DNA of 64,000 nt from Metridium senile (lineage: Eukaryota; Cnidaria; Anthozoa; Actiniaria; Metridiidae), in NCBI GenBank assembly GCA_949775045.1, contig OX459096.1, positions 39,417,316 through 39,481,315 on the forward strand. Reading direction: 5' to 3'. This document shows positions 11,814 to 22,950 of the stretch, piece after piece. Each line of letters starts with the position of its first letter. The first letter of the stretch is position 1. The notes below the pieces were generated by a model. It saw only the letters and a list, made by a program, of their open reading frames with translations, was not told the DNA's origin and ran no database searches. The translations under genes were made by a program, and so were the position numbers.

Positions 11814-14318
11814 TCCCTGTTAACAGTATTGCTTTCCTTTTTCTATAGAAGTGGGTGTGGGCATTTCGAAAAGACCGATTTATGACGATCATTAACACAA
11901 ACAACGGTGTGGAACGACAAAACAAGGCCTTTAAGTACGAATACCTTGAGGGGTACAAGCATTCCTCACTGTCAGGAATGTTGACAGTCTTAATAGATGA
12001 CTTCTTACCTGATAAGTATTTCAAGTAGGTAACCAATCTGCAAAAATGGATTTTTGTTCATTTGAAAACCGTCGAATGAAAGAGTGGTTAGAATGACTGA
12101 ACGAAAGAACGGATGAAAGAAAGAATGAATTAAATTGATAAGATAAACGAGTAAATGCATGAAATTAAAAAGAATAAATGAATGAATGAATGAATGAGTT
12201 ATACTGCAAAAAACGGCTGAGTAGATCCACCTCACTATATTGAGTTAATCATGCATTTAGGATGACACTTTATAGTGAGTTAACCCAACTCTATAGTGAG
12301 TAAAATTGAAGTTAAACTCAATATATGGTTAATTCAATGGAATAAATCAATGAACTATTACACATGAATAAAGGAAAAAGGAAATAAATGTAGTGTTTTC
12401 TATTTCAATTGTTAAGAGATTGTATTAAAATTAAATTCAAAATTTATTTCTCAATTTAAGGTACGTAGAGCTGAACACGAAACTTTGTGGAAACTATCGT
12501 CGATACAGGAAGAATATCCCCGAGTATTTGAAAGAACGCCCTCATAAAATTATCAATCACTGTCTTGAGAGGTTGGCCACATCTGAAGACATCCCTGGCA
12601 CGGCGGTGGATGTGATCAGCATGGAAGAAGGCATCTTTAAAGTTGGCAAACATACTTTGTCATTCGGAGATGATGTAGAAAAGACCCATCAGCCAAGTTG
12701 TGAGTGCGAGGACTGGGAGAAAAACCGGCTTCCGTGCAAGCACTTTTTTGCCGTCTTTCGACATATTCCATCTTGGTCATTTGAAAGACTCCCAAGCTCG
12801 TACAAGACCTCGCCATTTTTAAGTCTTGACAAACAGTTGACTTTAGGAAACTTCAAAGCAAACGTATGCAGTGAAAAACCCCAAAGAAATGATGTGCCGG
12901 ATGAGGCTGAAGTTGACGACATCCTGATACCTGACGACATCCTGACAACTGACGACATCCCAAAAACTAGACCGAGACCTAGAACAACTGCTGCAAAGTC
13001 TCGCGAGCTCTTGGGCCAAATAAAAAACCTAACCTACATCGCAGAGGGATGGGACAACGGCGACATCTTGGCACAGCTAAATGATCAACTGCGAGATTGT
13101 CTGTCAATGTTAGAATCGGCTTCACCAAAAGAACATGGCTTGGTTCTGGAAGTTCCAGAAAAGAAAACTAACCCAAAGAAGGTAGAAATGCCTCCGAATA
13201 AGAAATTCTGCAAGCTACCAAAAAGTTCTAAACTGAAAAACCCCTACTCAGGACGGGTTGGGGAGAAGGCAAATAATATGAAACGGTGTATGTATGTGTC
13301 CAGCCTCGATGATGTGCTATCTGTACCGCCTTGCAAAAAGAAGAGTACAAGCGTCCAACTAGACATTAATGATTTTATAGACAATGTAATCGAAGTTGAT
13401 GGTGACGATGAAGGAGAACTGACCGATAGTGTCTTGTTTGAATGTATCGCCAACGAAAGCGAAAATAAAGAAGAAGAAGAAGAAGAAGAAGAAAAAGAAA
13501 AAGAAGAAGAAGATGATGATGATGATGAGGTTAAGTTAATTGGGGTGACACAGTGCTCAACACGTACAAAACGGCCTAGAATTGTTTTGTCGGAAGAAGA
13601 AAGAAAAGCCATCAGTAGTGGTCAAATGCTAACTGACGAATCAATAAATATTGCCCAGAACCTAATAAGTGAACAATTTCCAGATCTACAAGGCTTGGAG
13701 AATACAACACTTGGTCCACTTGGAGGATTCTCACACTTTGATGGACCATTTGTTCAAATCTTACATACTGGACGAACCCACTGGGTGTGTTACTCCGACA
13801 AAAGTGGCAAAAATGATGCACAGCTGTTTGACAGCCAATTTCGGGGAACTGTTACAATAAAAACACAAGAACAAATGGCACAGTCCCTTCACTGTATTAG
13901 TGACCGCAGCGTCAAAGTAATGGCAGCTCAGCAGCAAACCAACGGCACCAACTGTGGTCTATTTGCCATTGCAAATGCCACTAGTATTGCTTTCCAGCAA
14001 GACCCCACCAAAGTCAATTTCGATGAGAGCGTTCTCAGGTTACATCTATTACAGTGCATTGATGAAAGCAAAATTACACCTTTCCCAACACTTCCCGCAG
14101 GACACGTAAAGAGATGCAATGAAAAGGCTATCTTCGTGGACCTCTTGTGCACCTGTCGCATGCCATGGAACCGCTATTTGAAAGACAAAGGAAAAAGAAT
14201 GGTGGAATGCGAAAGCTGCCTAGAATGGTTTCACCAGGTTTGTGAGGGCATTCCCGAAGAAGTGTTGGGACAAGAACAGGAATGGGTATGCGCAAAATGT
14301 AGCTCTGCGGTCATTTAA
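8497..14318 (+). CDS. MULE transposase fused to SWIM, Ulp1-like protease and PHD finger (1188 aa)
   Basis: Eight exons fit splice signals and phase without a stop: 8497-8686, 9362-9501, 9605-9721, 10179-10322, 10578-11277, 11490-11731, 11849-12024 and 12461-14318. The MULE DDE core has Asp355 (LLDATYK), Asp416 (FMVDYSEEE), CDFH after exon 5, and Glu533 (NNGVERQNK). A SWIM zinc finger follows (Cys650, Cys652, Cys662, His664). After an acidic linker comes a C48/Ulp1-type cysteine protease with His1010 (THWVCYS), Asp1027 (LFDSQF), Gln1061/1062 and Cys1068 (TNGTNCGLFA), the His-Asp-Gln-Cys set of SUMO-type proteases. A PHD finger (CTC, CESC, WFHQVC, WVCAKC; 1133-1183) closes the protein. Known: MULE transposases cut and insert DNA; Ulp1 enzymes remove SUMO; PHD fingers read histone tails. 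Inferred: the extra domains counter host silencing or choose chromatin targets. Confidence 0.87.
8742..8817. repeat. Perfect 36-bp-arm palindrome in intron 1
   Basis: The arms start ACTCGAAATTTCGATAATTC and are exact reverse complements with a 4-base loop. It lies just after exon 1 of the MULE gene and could be a tiny foldback element or a structured intron segment. Confidence 0.85.
9860..10019. repeat. (ATC)n/(ATT)n microsatellite in MULE intron 3
   Basis: About 150 bp of CATCATT-type trinucleotides between exons 3 and 4. The His-, Ile- and Met-only frames seen here are artefacts of the repeat. Confidence 0.9.
11766..11811. repeat. (GAT)n microsatellite in MULE intron 6
   Basis: About 15 GAT units between exons 6 and 7. 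Confidence 0.9.
12205..12320. repeat. Repeat with CTGCAAAAAACGGCTGAGTAG head in MULE intron 7
   Basis: The sequence begins like the array at 55.7-56.2 kb (CTGCAAAAACGACTGAG) and contains several TATAGTGAGT words. It is probably a fragment of a CACTA-related repeat. Confidence 0.35.
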
Positions 14319-15591
14319 GTCGAACGCTATATTCTCTGGCATATATATCTTTTTTTCACTTAATTGAAGCGACTACTATATTTCACGAATATTAAATTTC
14401 GCGATAGTAAAAAGAAAACCGTTCGTTACAATATCTCTATACTGCTGTTTCAAAAAAGAAACTGAAGTGTGCTAACATATATATATATACATTTGATTTA
14501 AAATATTCCATGTTTATGTTTGTGATTATTAATGAGATTTTAATGAACAGTAAAGGTAATATTTCTTTCATGTTCATTTGTTAATTATGACAATCAATGA
14601 AATATCAGCTAGTATATATATATGTATGATATATTATACCTATAAACAGTCTGTGAAAGGAAATTATTTTAGATAGATTTCTCATTGACATCAAGTCATT
14701 TATTGTTGTTCTGATGTTAAAGCACAATAACGTTGTATATATATTTTTTTCAAAGTATTCCTTCAAATCTATTGAACTAAGGCAAACAAATTGTTCATAA
14801 TCAACATTTTCAAAATACAACTGATATACGATAATCAATTTTCCAGATATATGTGTAATAGAGGTGCTTCAGTCGTATGAGTGTGAAACTTCAGGATGAC
14901 GCGATAATGCTAATAACGATACGGCTATACGATACGGGTTTTACCACCCGAATCAATACTTTCTATTCAATCTACCTGTATTCAGTCAACTACGAGTATA
15001 TGGCATGATACGGAAAGGTTCCGTATTCATCCAATGACAAATCGAACTTACGAAACCTTCAAGTAAAGGACGTATGTAGCAGTCAAAAGCAAGCATACAA
15101 ATTTGACAACAAATCAAAATCGAGACCTACAGTACATTTTATACTATACGGTTTGGGTACAATTGCAATTCGTCATTTTTGTTTCCCACTCATACGAAAA
15201 CGACGTATTGATTTGTAAAAGCCATTGTAAAATAAGTTTCTCTCAGTTACGGTCACATGCTTAATCAATCACCTGTAATCAAAAACGTCATGCCAATAAA
15301 GCACATTATAACCTAACCTATTAATCTCATTTTCATTTTTATTTCATTTTTTCGCTATTGCTGTCTTTTTCTCTTTCTCTCTATTCTCATATTTTTATTC
15401 AAACTTAACTCTGATATATCTCTTTCTTGTTCATCACTAGTCTGTCGATTCGTGTAAAAGTTGACTGAAAAAAATACTATGTTAAATCAATTGAATCAAA
15501 ATATGGATTTTACTTGAGGTACGTGTCATGATATACTGTTCTAATTTATACTGCCAATCCACAACGTTTTTAAAAAGTCATTTAAAATATC
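14319..15591. other. MULE 3' non-coding region, no gene seen
   Basis: About 1.27 kb between the stop codon and the right TIR. Likely 3' UTR and internal spacer. No second element-encoded gene is supported on either strand. Confidence 0.5.
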
Positions 15592-15671
15592 CTTTTGGCC
15601 CTCCTTTTGAGGGATGGCGAAGTGCTCGAGAACATAGTGCGATCGATCGGCCATCCGCGAAAAGGAGGTTT

Positions 15672-16198
15672 ATATTTTATTTCGCGCCAAAGTTGTCTCA
15701 AATGATTTTTGATTTCCGCTTCCGGTTCTTTTGGCCCTCCTTTTGAGGGATGGCGAAGTGCTTCGAGAACATAGTGCGATCGATCGGCCATCCGCGAAAA
15801 GGAGGTTTCCAATGTTATAATACATTTTCAACGAATGATGCATTTAGGTTTCTCTTTTGGTTACTTAGGACCTCATTTAATGATTTTGATAGTTTTCGTT
15901 CCATTATATTGACTGGTATTAAGTAATAGAATATTTTTTATTCCGCTTTTAATACCGATTAAATAAAGACGGCTTGTATTCAGCTAAATAGCATTTTAAA
16001 AGCTTAAATTCGAGACAAAATCAAAACAATCCGTTCTATTTTTCGAGATATGACCGTAAAACGTATCGGAATTAAACATGAAAATCTTAAAATGCCCTTA
16101 GTATGTATTCAAATTGATCGGAAAGAATCGGAACACAGTCGCCCGCTTCGGACTCGGTTCGTCGGAAAGCCTTCCGAAGTCAGATCCTTTTGAGCGAT
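15672..16198 (-). repeat. Right terminal inverted repeat of the MULE
   Basis: Mirror of 7790-8317. Immediately inside, 15592-15671 repeats the palindromic 70-bp module a second time; that copy reads GTGCTCGAG where the other reads GTGCTTCGAG. The right end therefore carries one more motif than the left. Confidence 0.85.
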
Positions 16199-16560
16199 AA
16201 CGGACCCCAAGCCAACTACCCATCATGCTTCACCGCCTGTATTACACAGGAGCCCCATCAAGTGTAAATAATAATGGTATTGTTTTCGATAAAAGATCGA
16301 TGAATCTCGCCCTAATAAGAACCTTGGAATATTTTAATGCTTAAAAAAATGATTTTAGAACACATAAAATTCAAAAAAGTTTGCCTAGCTCTCTCGTTAC
16401 GAATACCGTTTCAGATCATGATATTTTTAAAAAAGGTTGGTATTATTATTATTATTTTTTTTTTTTTTTTGTAGTTTTGAGACTTAAAGCTATTTTATAT
16501 AACAATATCTTTAAGACTTCATTAAAAGCATTTCAGGTTTGGTCATTTTAACCAATTATT
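16199..16560. other. CACTA interior, no gene seen
   Basis: Includes a poly-T tract at about 16450-16470. No supported gene. Confidence 0.35.
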
Positions 16561-18670
16561 TATTGTCTAATATTTGGGAAGTTATTGGGATTTTGGTGTT
16601 GTGAATAGATGACTGAACGGGGAAAATGACAATGGGAGTGGCAATCAGTCATATCAGTATTTCCTATATGGTACTATCCTGCCGATACAGAATATATACT
16701 TTGTTTGCTCATCAGACACACCCGTCGCTTTAAATACAAGAAAAGCTATAAGTGAGGCCAACACTAATAATTCAATTACATGACATGAAAATAACCTTTT
16801 ATGAAAGCTCTTGGTCTATACAACTGATATCTGCCTGCAGAACCCAATTATGTCTAATATTGTGGATGTTATTGGGATTTTGGTGTTGTGAATAGATATG
16901 ACTGAATGGGAAAAATGACAATGGGAGTGGCAATCTGAGTGTAAAATGAAACAAATTGCACTAAATTTCTTTCAATCCACTGACTGCTCTGCAAAACCAT
17001 GCTCTTTTGTACAAGCATTGGACATGCTGACATGCTATAGGCTAAATTCTTATAAAACTGTTTAGCATGTAATGTAAAATAATATGCAGTAAAAGTCATT
17101 TTTAATATTGTAAGCCCAAACAGCTTTTCTGAGATATTTCATCAAAAATAGATGTGAAATCAGTCATGTCTATATTTCCTATATGGTACTATCCTGCCGA
17201 TACAGAATATATACTTTGTTTGCTCATCAGACACACCCGTCGCTTTAAATACAAGAAAAGCTATAAGTGAGGCCAACACTAATAATTCAATTACATGACA
17301 TGAAAATAACCTTTTATGAAAGCTCTTGGTCTATACAACTGATATCTGCCTGCAGAACCCAATTATGTCTAATATTGTGGATGTTATTGGGATTTTGGTG
17401 TTGTGAATAGATATGACTGAATGGGAAAAATGACAATGGGAGTGGCAATCTGAGTGTAAAATGAAACAAATTGCACTAAATTTCTTTCAATCCACTGACT
17501 GCTCTGCAAAACCATGCTCTTTTGTACAAGCATTGGACATGCTGACATGCTATAGGCTAAATTCTTATAAAACTGTTTAGCATGTAATGTAAAATAATAT
17601 GCAGTAAAAGTCATTTTTAATATTGTAAGCCCAAACAGCTTTTCTGAGATATTTCATCAAAAATAGATGTGAAATCAGTCATGTCTATATTTCCTATATG
17701 GTACTATCCTGCCGATACAGAATATATACTTTGTTTGCTCATCAGACACACCCGTCGCTTTAAATACAAGAAAAGCTATAAGTGAGGCCAACACTAATAA
17801 TTCAATTACATGACATGAAAATAACATTTTATGAAAGCTCTTGGTCTATACAACTGATATCTGCCTGCAGAACCCAATTATGTCTAATATTGTGGAAGTT
17901 ATTGGGATTTTGGTGTTGTGAATAGATATGACTGAATGGGAAAAATGACAATGGGAGTGGCAATCTGAGTGTAAAATGAAACAAATTGCACTAAATTTCT
18001 TTCAATCCACTGACTGCTCTGCAAAACCATGCTCTTTTGTACAAGCATTGGACATGCTATAGGCTAAATTCTTATAAAACTGTTTAGCATGTAATGTAAA
18101 ATAATATGCAGTAAAAGTCATTTTTAATATTGTAAGCCCAAACAGCTTTTCTGAGATATTTCATCAAAAATAGATGTGAAATCAGTCATGTCTATATTTC
18201 CTATATGGTACTATCCTGCCGATACAGAATATATACTTTGTTTGCTCATCAGACACGCCCATCGCTTTAAATAAAAGAAAAGCTATAAGTGCCGCCAACA
18301 CTAATAATTCAATTACATGACATGAAAATAACATTTTATGAAAGCTCTTAGTCTATACAACTGATATCTGCTTGCAGAACCCAATTATGTCTAATATTGT
18401 GGAAGTTATTGGGATTTTGGTGTTGTGAATAGATATGACTGAATGGGAAAAATGACAATGGGAGTGGCAATCTGAGTGTAAAATGAAACAAATTGCACTA
18501 GATTTCTTTCAATCCACTGACTGCTAAGCAAAACCATGCTCTTTTGTACAAGCATTGGACATGCTATAGGCTAAATTCTTATAAAACTGTTTAGCATGTA
18601 ATATAAAATAATATGAAGTAAAAGCCATTTTTAATATTGTAAGCCCCAAACAGCTTTTCGATAATTCTCA
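16561..18670. repeat. Tandem array of about 515-bp units
   Basis: The marker TGTCTAATATTGTGGA occurs at 16851, 17366 and 17881 (period 515) and at 18388 (period 507, 8 bp lost). A shortened unit starts at 16564. Later units are almost identical and the last is more diverged. The 76-codon frames repeated in it are by-products of the unit, not genes. Confidence 0.92.
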
Positions 18671-18727
18671 GATATTTCATCAAAAATAGAATGTAGTAAT
18701 TCACATCAGTTTCGAATTCGAGTGAAT

Positions 18728-20798
18728 CAGAAAACAACTCTAAAACCGATTTCAGGTGTATTTCTGATGAAATATCACAAAAAAGCAATTTTGGTTTTTA
18801 TCAGTACATTTAAACTCAAAAAACCTCTTTTTCATAATTTTGTACAAAAAAGTATTTCCAGTTTTCAGTTCCTGTATGTCAACATAAAATGTCAACAAAT
18901 TTATTTTAGTAGACCTATCAATGAAGTGCAAGACAACTGGTGTATTTTGTTTCATTTCCCTTGAATCTTTCCTTTCCCATTATATTTTTCCCATTTTTCC
19001 TGCATTCAGGACACTAAACTCTCAATAACTTTTAAACTATGTTGAATAAATGAATTGTGTGAACAGAATTCAGTTGTGCTGAGTAAGAGCTTTCAGAAAA
19101 TGTCATTTTTATATCATATAATTGCATCTTTACTGATGTCGTCAGTGACAGCTTTTTGACGATTATGGTTGCCGGGTGGAGTCAATGACCAATCAGAGTT
19201 GATTTTCTGTATCGACAGGTCAGTACCATACAGAAAACAACTCTAAAACCGATTTCAGGAGGATTTCTGATGAAATATCACAAAAAAGCAATTTTGGTGT
19301 TCATCAGTACATTTAAACTCAAAAAACCTCTTTTTCATAATTTTGTACAGAAAAGTATTTCCAGTTTTCAGTTCCTGTATGTCAACATAAAATGTCAACA
19401 AGTTTATTTTAGTAGACCTATCAATGAAGTGCAAGACAACTGGTGTATTTTGTTTCATTTCCCTTGAATATTTCCTTTCCCATTATATTTTTCCCATTTT
19501 TCCTGCATTCAGGATACTAAACTCTCAATAACTTTTAAACTATGTTGAATAAATGAATTGTGTGAACAGAATTCAGTTGTGCTGAGTAAGAGCTTTCAGA
19601 AAATGTCATTTTTATATCATATAATTGCATCTTTACTGATGTCGTCAGTGACAGCTTTTTGACGATTATGGTTGCCGGGTGGAGTCAATGACCAATCAGA
19701 GTTGATTTTCTGAATCGACAGGTCAGTACCATACAGAAAACAACTCTAAAACCGATTTCAGGAGGATTTCTGATGAAATATCACAAAAAAGCAATTTTGG
19801 TGTTCATCAGTACATTTAAACTCAAAAAACCTCTTTTTCATAATTTTGTACAGAAAAGTATTTCCAGTTTTCAGTTCCTGTATGTCAACATAAAATGTCA
19901 ACAAGTTTATTTTAGTAGACCTATCAATGAAGTGCAAGACAACTGGTGTATTTTGTTTCATTTCCCTTGAATCTTTCCTTTCCCATTATATTTTTCCCAT
20001 TTTTCCTGCATTCAGGACACTAAACTCTCAATAACTTTTAAACTATGTTGAATAAATGAATTGTGTGAACAGAATTCAGTTGTGCTGAGTAAGAGCTTTC
20101 AGAAAATGTCATTTTTATATCATATAATTGCATCTTTACTGATGTCGTCAGTGACAGCTTTTTGACGATTACAGTTGCCAGGTGGAGCCAATGACCAAAC
20201 AGAGTTGATTTTCTATATCGACAGGTCAGTACCATACAGAAAACAACTCTAAAACCGATTTCAGGTGTATTTCTGATGAAATATCACAAAAAAGCAATTT
20301 TGGTGTTCATCAGTACATTTAAACTCAAAAAACCTCTTTTTCATAATTTTGTACAGAAAAGTATTTCCAGTTTTCAGTTCCTGTATGTCAACATAAAATG
20401 TCAACAAGTTTATTTTAGTAGACCTATCAATGAAGTGCAAGGCAACTGGTGTATTTTGTTTCATTTCCCTTGAATATTTCCTTTCCCATTATATTTTTCC
20501 CATTTTTCCTGCATTCAGGACACTAAACTCTCAATAACTTTTAAACTATGTTGAATAAATGAATTGTGTGAACAGAATTCAGTTGTGCTGAGTAAGAGCT
20601 TTCAGAAAATGTCATTTTTATATCATATAATTGCATCTTTACTGATGTCGTCAGTGACAGCTTTTTGACGATTACAGTTGCCGGGTGGAGCCAATGACCA
20701 AACAGAGTTGATTTTCTATATCGACAGGTCAGTACCATACAGAAAACAACTCTAAAACCGATTTCAGGTGTATTTCTGATGAAATATCACAAAAAAGT
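18728..20798. repeat. Tandem array of exactly 503-bp units
   Basis: CAGAAAACAACTCTAAAACC starts at 18728, 19231, 19734, 20237 and 20740, spaced exactly 503 bp. The fifth unit is split by a LINE and resumes at 22018-22292. Each junction holds a short stem: GTTGATTTTCTGTA faces TACAGAAAACAAC across about 17 bp. Homogeneity implies recent amplification. Confidence 0.93.
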
Positions 20799-21732
20799 GA
20801 TAACATGTGGAGTTCCCCAAGGATCTACACTTGGGCCTCTCCTATTTTTAATTTATATTAATGATCTACCCAATGTTTCTGACAAACTTAGTTTCCGAAT
20901 GTTTGCTGACGATACAAACATTTTTTATGCTGGCTCAACATCTAGTGAAGTTGAAAAAATAGTAAATGAGGAATTAACCCATGTTATGAAGTATTGTAAA
21001 ATTAATAAGCTATCTGTCAATTTTAAGAAAACCAACTATCTTATTATCACATCTCCTCAAAAAAGGAGTAATGTTTCAGTTAAAATCAATAACATCGAAC
21101 AAAAAGAATTTATAAAGTATTTAGGTATTTATGTTGATGAAAATATCAAATGGAGTTTTCATACTAAGCATGTTACTAGTAAAATAGCAAAAAACATTGG
21201 GATAATTAGGAAATTAAGACATTTTGTCAATTTAAAAACCTTAAAGGATGTCTATTACTCGCTTATTTATCCATATCTCACATATGGCTTACTTTCATGG
21301 GGTAATACATATAAAACTCATCTCACTAAAATACATACTCTGCATAATAAATGCATAAGAACAATATTCTTCGCAAGTAAATATGACAGTGCAATATCAT
21401 TTTATAATCTACTTCACATTTTGAATCTTAACAATTTGTTGAAGTTCAAAATGGGTTGCTTTATTCATAAACTTGATCACAATAAGTCAGAAGTGCCAAA
21501 GGTTTTCTGGTCAGTCTTAAAACCTATTTCAACTATTCATTCGTATAATACTAGGTACTCTTCAAATAGAAATTATTATACGCCTTATGCCAGGACCAAT
21601 TATGGTCAGTTCACTTTTGCTTTCACTGCACCGAAACTATGGGAAGAAATCCCAATGACTCTAAAAAATATTGCATCGTTTCATATTTTCAAAAAATCTT
21701 TGAAAGCTTATCTGCTCAATCAGCAAAAATGA
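20799..21732 (+). pseudogene. Reverse transcriptase C-terminal fragment
   Basis: About 310 codons are open without a frameshift. The apparent start (ATG at 20779) belongs to the satellite, so the first residues MKYHKK are not LINE sequence. The catalytic Asp pair is in FADD. Because fingers and endonuclease are absent, it cannot make an active enzyme. Confidence 0.85.
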
Positions 21733-22017
21733 AAATATCTTATAAGTATATAAATAGCCATTTAGTATATTTTAGCTAGTTTAGCCTAATACTCTCACCA
21801 CTGAATAGCATATATATTTTGTCTGTAGTGGTGGTTTACTCGAAAGTTTACACTACTTAAACCATCACTGCACACTAACTATATTTATTATTTGTATTTT
21901 TGTATTATAATTTACTAAATATTATTTAAATCATATCTTGTAAATACAAATAAATAGACCAATTTATGTAAATATTATATACAGTGTGTAAATAAACTTG
22001 AACTTGAACTTGAACTT
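20799..22017 (+). mobile_element. 5'-truncated non-LTR retrotransposon (LINE)
   Basis: It carries a 3' part of a reverse transcriptase: GVPQGSTLGPLLF, the catalytic box RMFADDTNIF, then YLGIYVDENIKW and a conserved LINE C-terminal section ending at 21732. The 5' part (endonuclease and first RT blocks) is missing. The 3' end is a short tandem tail of TTGAAC (about 21993-22017). It sits inside the fifth 503-bp satellite unit; about 9 bp of the unit (CAATTTTG region) are missing at the junction. CR1/L2-like clades are the likely source. Confidence 0.85.
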
Positions 22018-22292
22018 GGTGTTCATCAGTACATTTAAACTCAAAAAACCTCTTTTTCATAATTTTGTACAGAAAAGTATTTCCAGTTTTCAGTTCCTGT
22101 ATGTCAACATAAAATGTCAACAAGTTTATTTTAGTAGACCTATCAATGAAGTGCAAGGCAACTGCAGGTGTATTTTGTTTCATTTCCCTTGAATATTTCC
22201 TTTCCCATTATATTTTTTCCCATTTTTCCTGCATTCAGGACACTAAACTCTCAATAACTTTTAAACTATGTTGAATAAATGAATTGTGTGAA
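22018..22292. repeat. Remainder of fifth 503-bp unit after the LINE
   Basis: Continues the satellite from GTGTTCATCAGTAC to GAATTGTGTGAA, with small insertions relative to other units (for example GCAACTGCAGGTG). Confidence 0.9.
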
Positions 22293-22950
22293 AACAGAGA
22301 TAACTATAAAAACAAACCTTTGTCAGTTTAAGATCATTATAATTACAGCTTTTCAAATAGCAAGTAATCTTGGCAGTTGCACGTCCATGTATTGAGAACA
22401 CTCTGACACAAACACGACGGTTAAAAGTTACTCGTTCATACCGGACGCCATATTGAACAACCGAAAATAAGACTTACAAGTCGATGGTTGAATTTGCAAG
22501 AAAACAGTGATAACTATAAAAACGAACCTGTGTCAGTTTTAGATCATTATTAAAGCTTTTCAAATAGCAGGTAATATTTGCATTTGCACGTCCATGTATT
22601 AAGAACACTCTAACACAAACACGATGGTCAACGGACGCCATCAACAAACGAAATATAATAGCATTAGTATCCCGGGAGTAGTATATATTTCATATAAGAT
22701 CAATGTCACAGGCCTCTATGCTTACCTTCTCTCAATTGCTGTTGTTTTAGGAACTGTTCTATATGTTATTCGTTTTAATACACCGGGTAATACTGCTTCG
22801 TTTAAATATACAAGAAATCAGGATCACAAGCATCTGCCAGTCTTGCCAGTCTTGTGATCTGGGCAACAACGCGGCCGGGAAAACTCGCGGGAACTTCTAA
22901 ACCAATCACGCATTCTTGATCACCAGAGTTATGCCTTACATCTAATTCTA
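22293..22950. repeat. Two diverged ~200-bp direct repeats and spacer
   Basis: AACAGAGATAACTATAAAAAC (22293) recurs at 22503 as AACAGTGATAACTATAAAAAC, and GTCCATGTATT..AACACTCT occurs at about 22383 and 22586. No gene is supported here. Confidence 0.6.

Larger units (their letters stand above)
7790..16198 (+). mobile_element. Complete 8.4-kb MULE (Mutator-like) DNA transposon
   Basis: Inverted ends of about 527 bp (7790-8317 and 15672-16198) begin ATCGCTCAAAAGGATCTGAC and are almost identical. They enclose one spliced gene whose product has a MULE transposase core. The near-identity of the ends and the intact gene point to recent insertion into the CACTA element. I could not identify a clean 8-11-bp target duplication (left flank GCACGCTTGGCC, right flank AACGGACCCC), which is odd for a Mutator-type element. 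Beside the right end an extra partial copy of the inner TIR section (about 15592-15671) lies in tandem. Confidence 0.88.

Noticed and set aside
13244..13612. Minus-strand Ser-rich frame
   Set aside because: Shadow of the Glu/Asp-rich linker of the MULE gene.
16869..17614. Two identical 76-codon minus frames
   Set aside because: They repeat because the 515-bp satellite unit repeats; no protein features.
18752..20473. Repeated 65-67-codon frames on both strands
   Set aside because: By-products of the 503-bp satellite.
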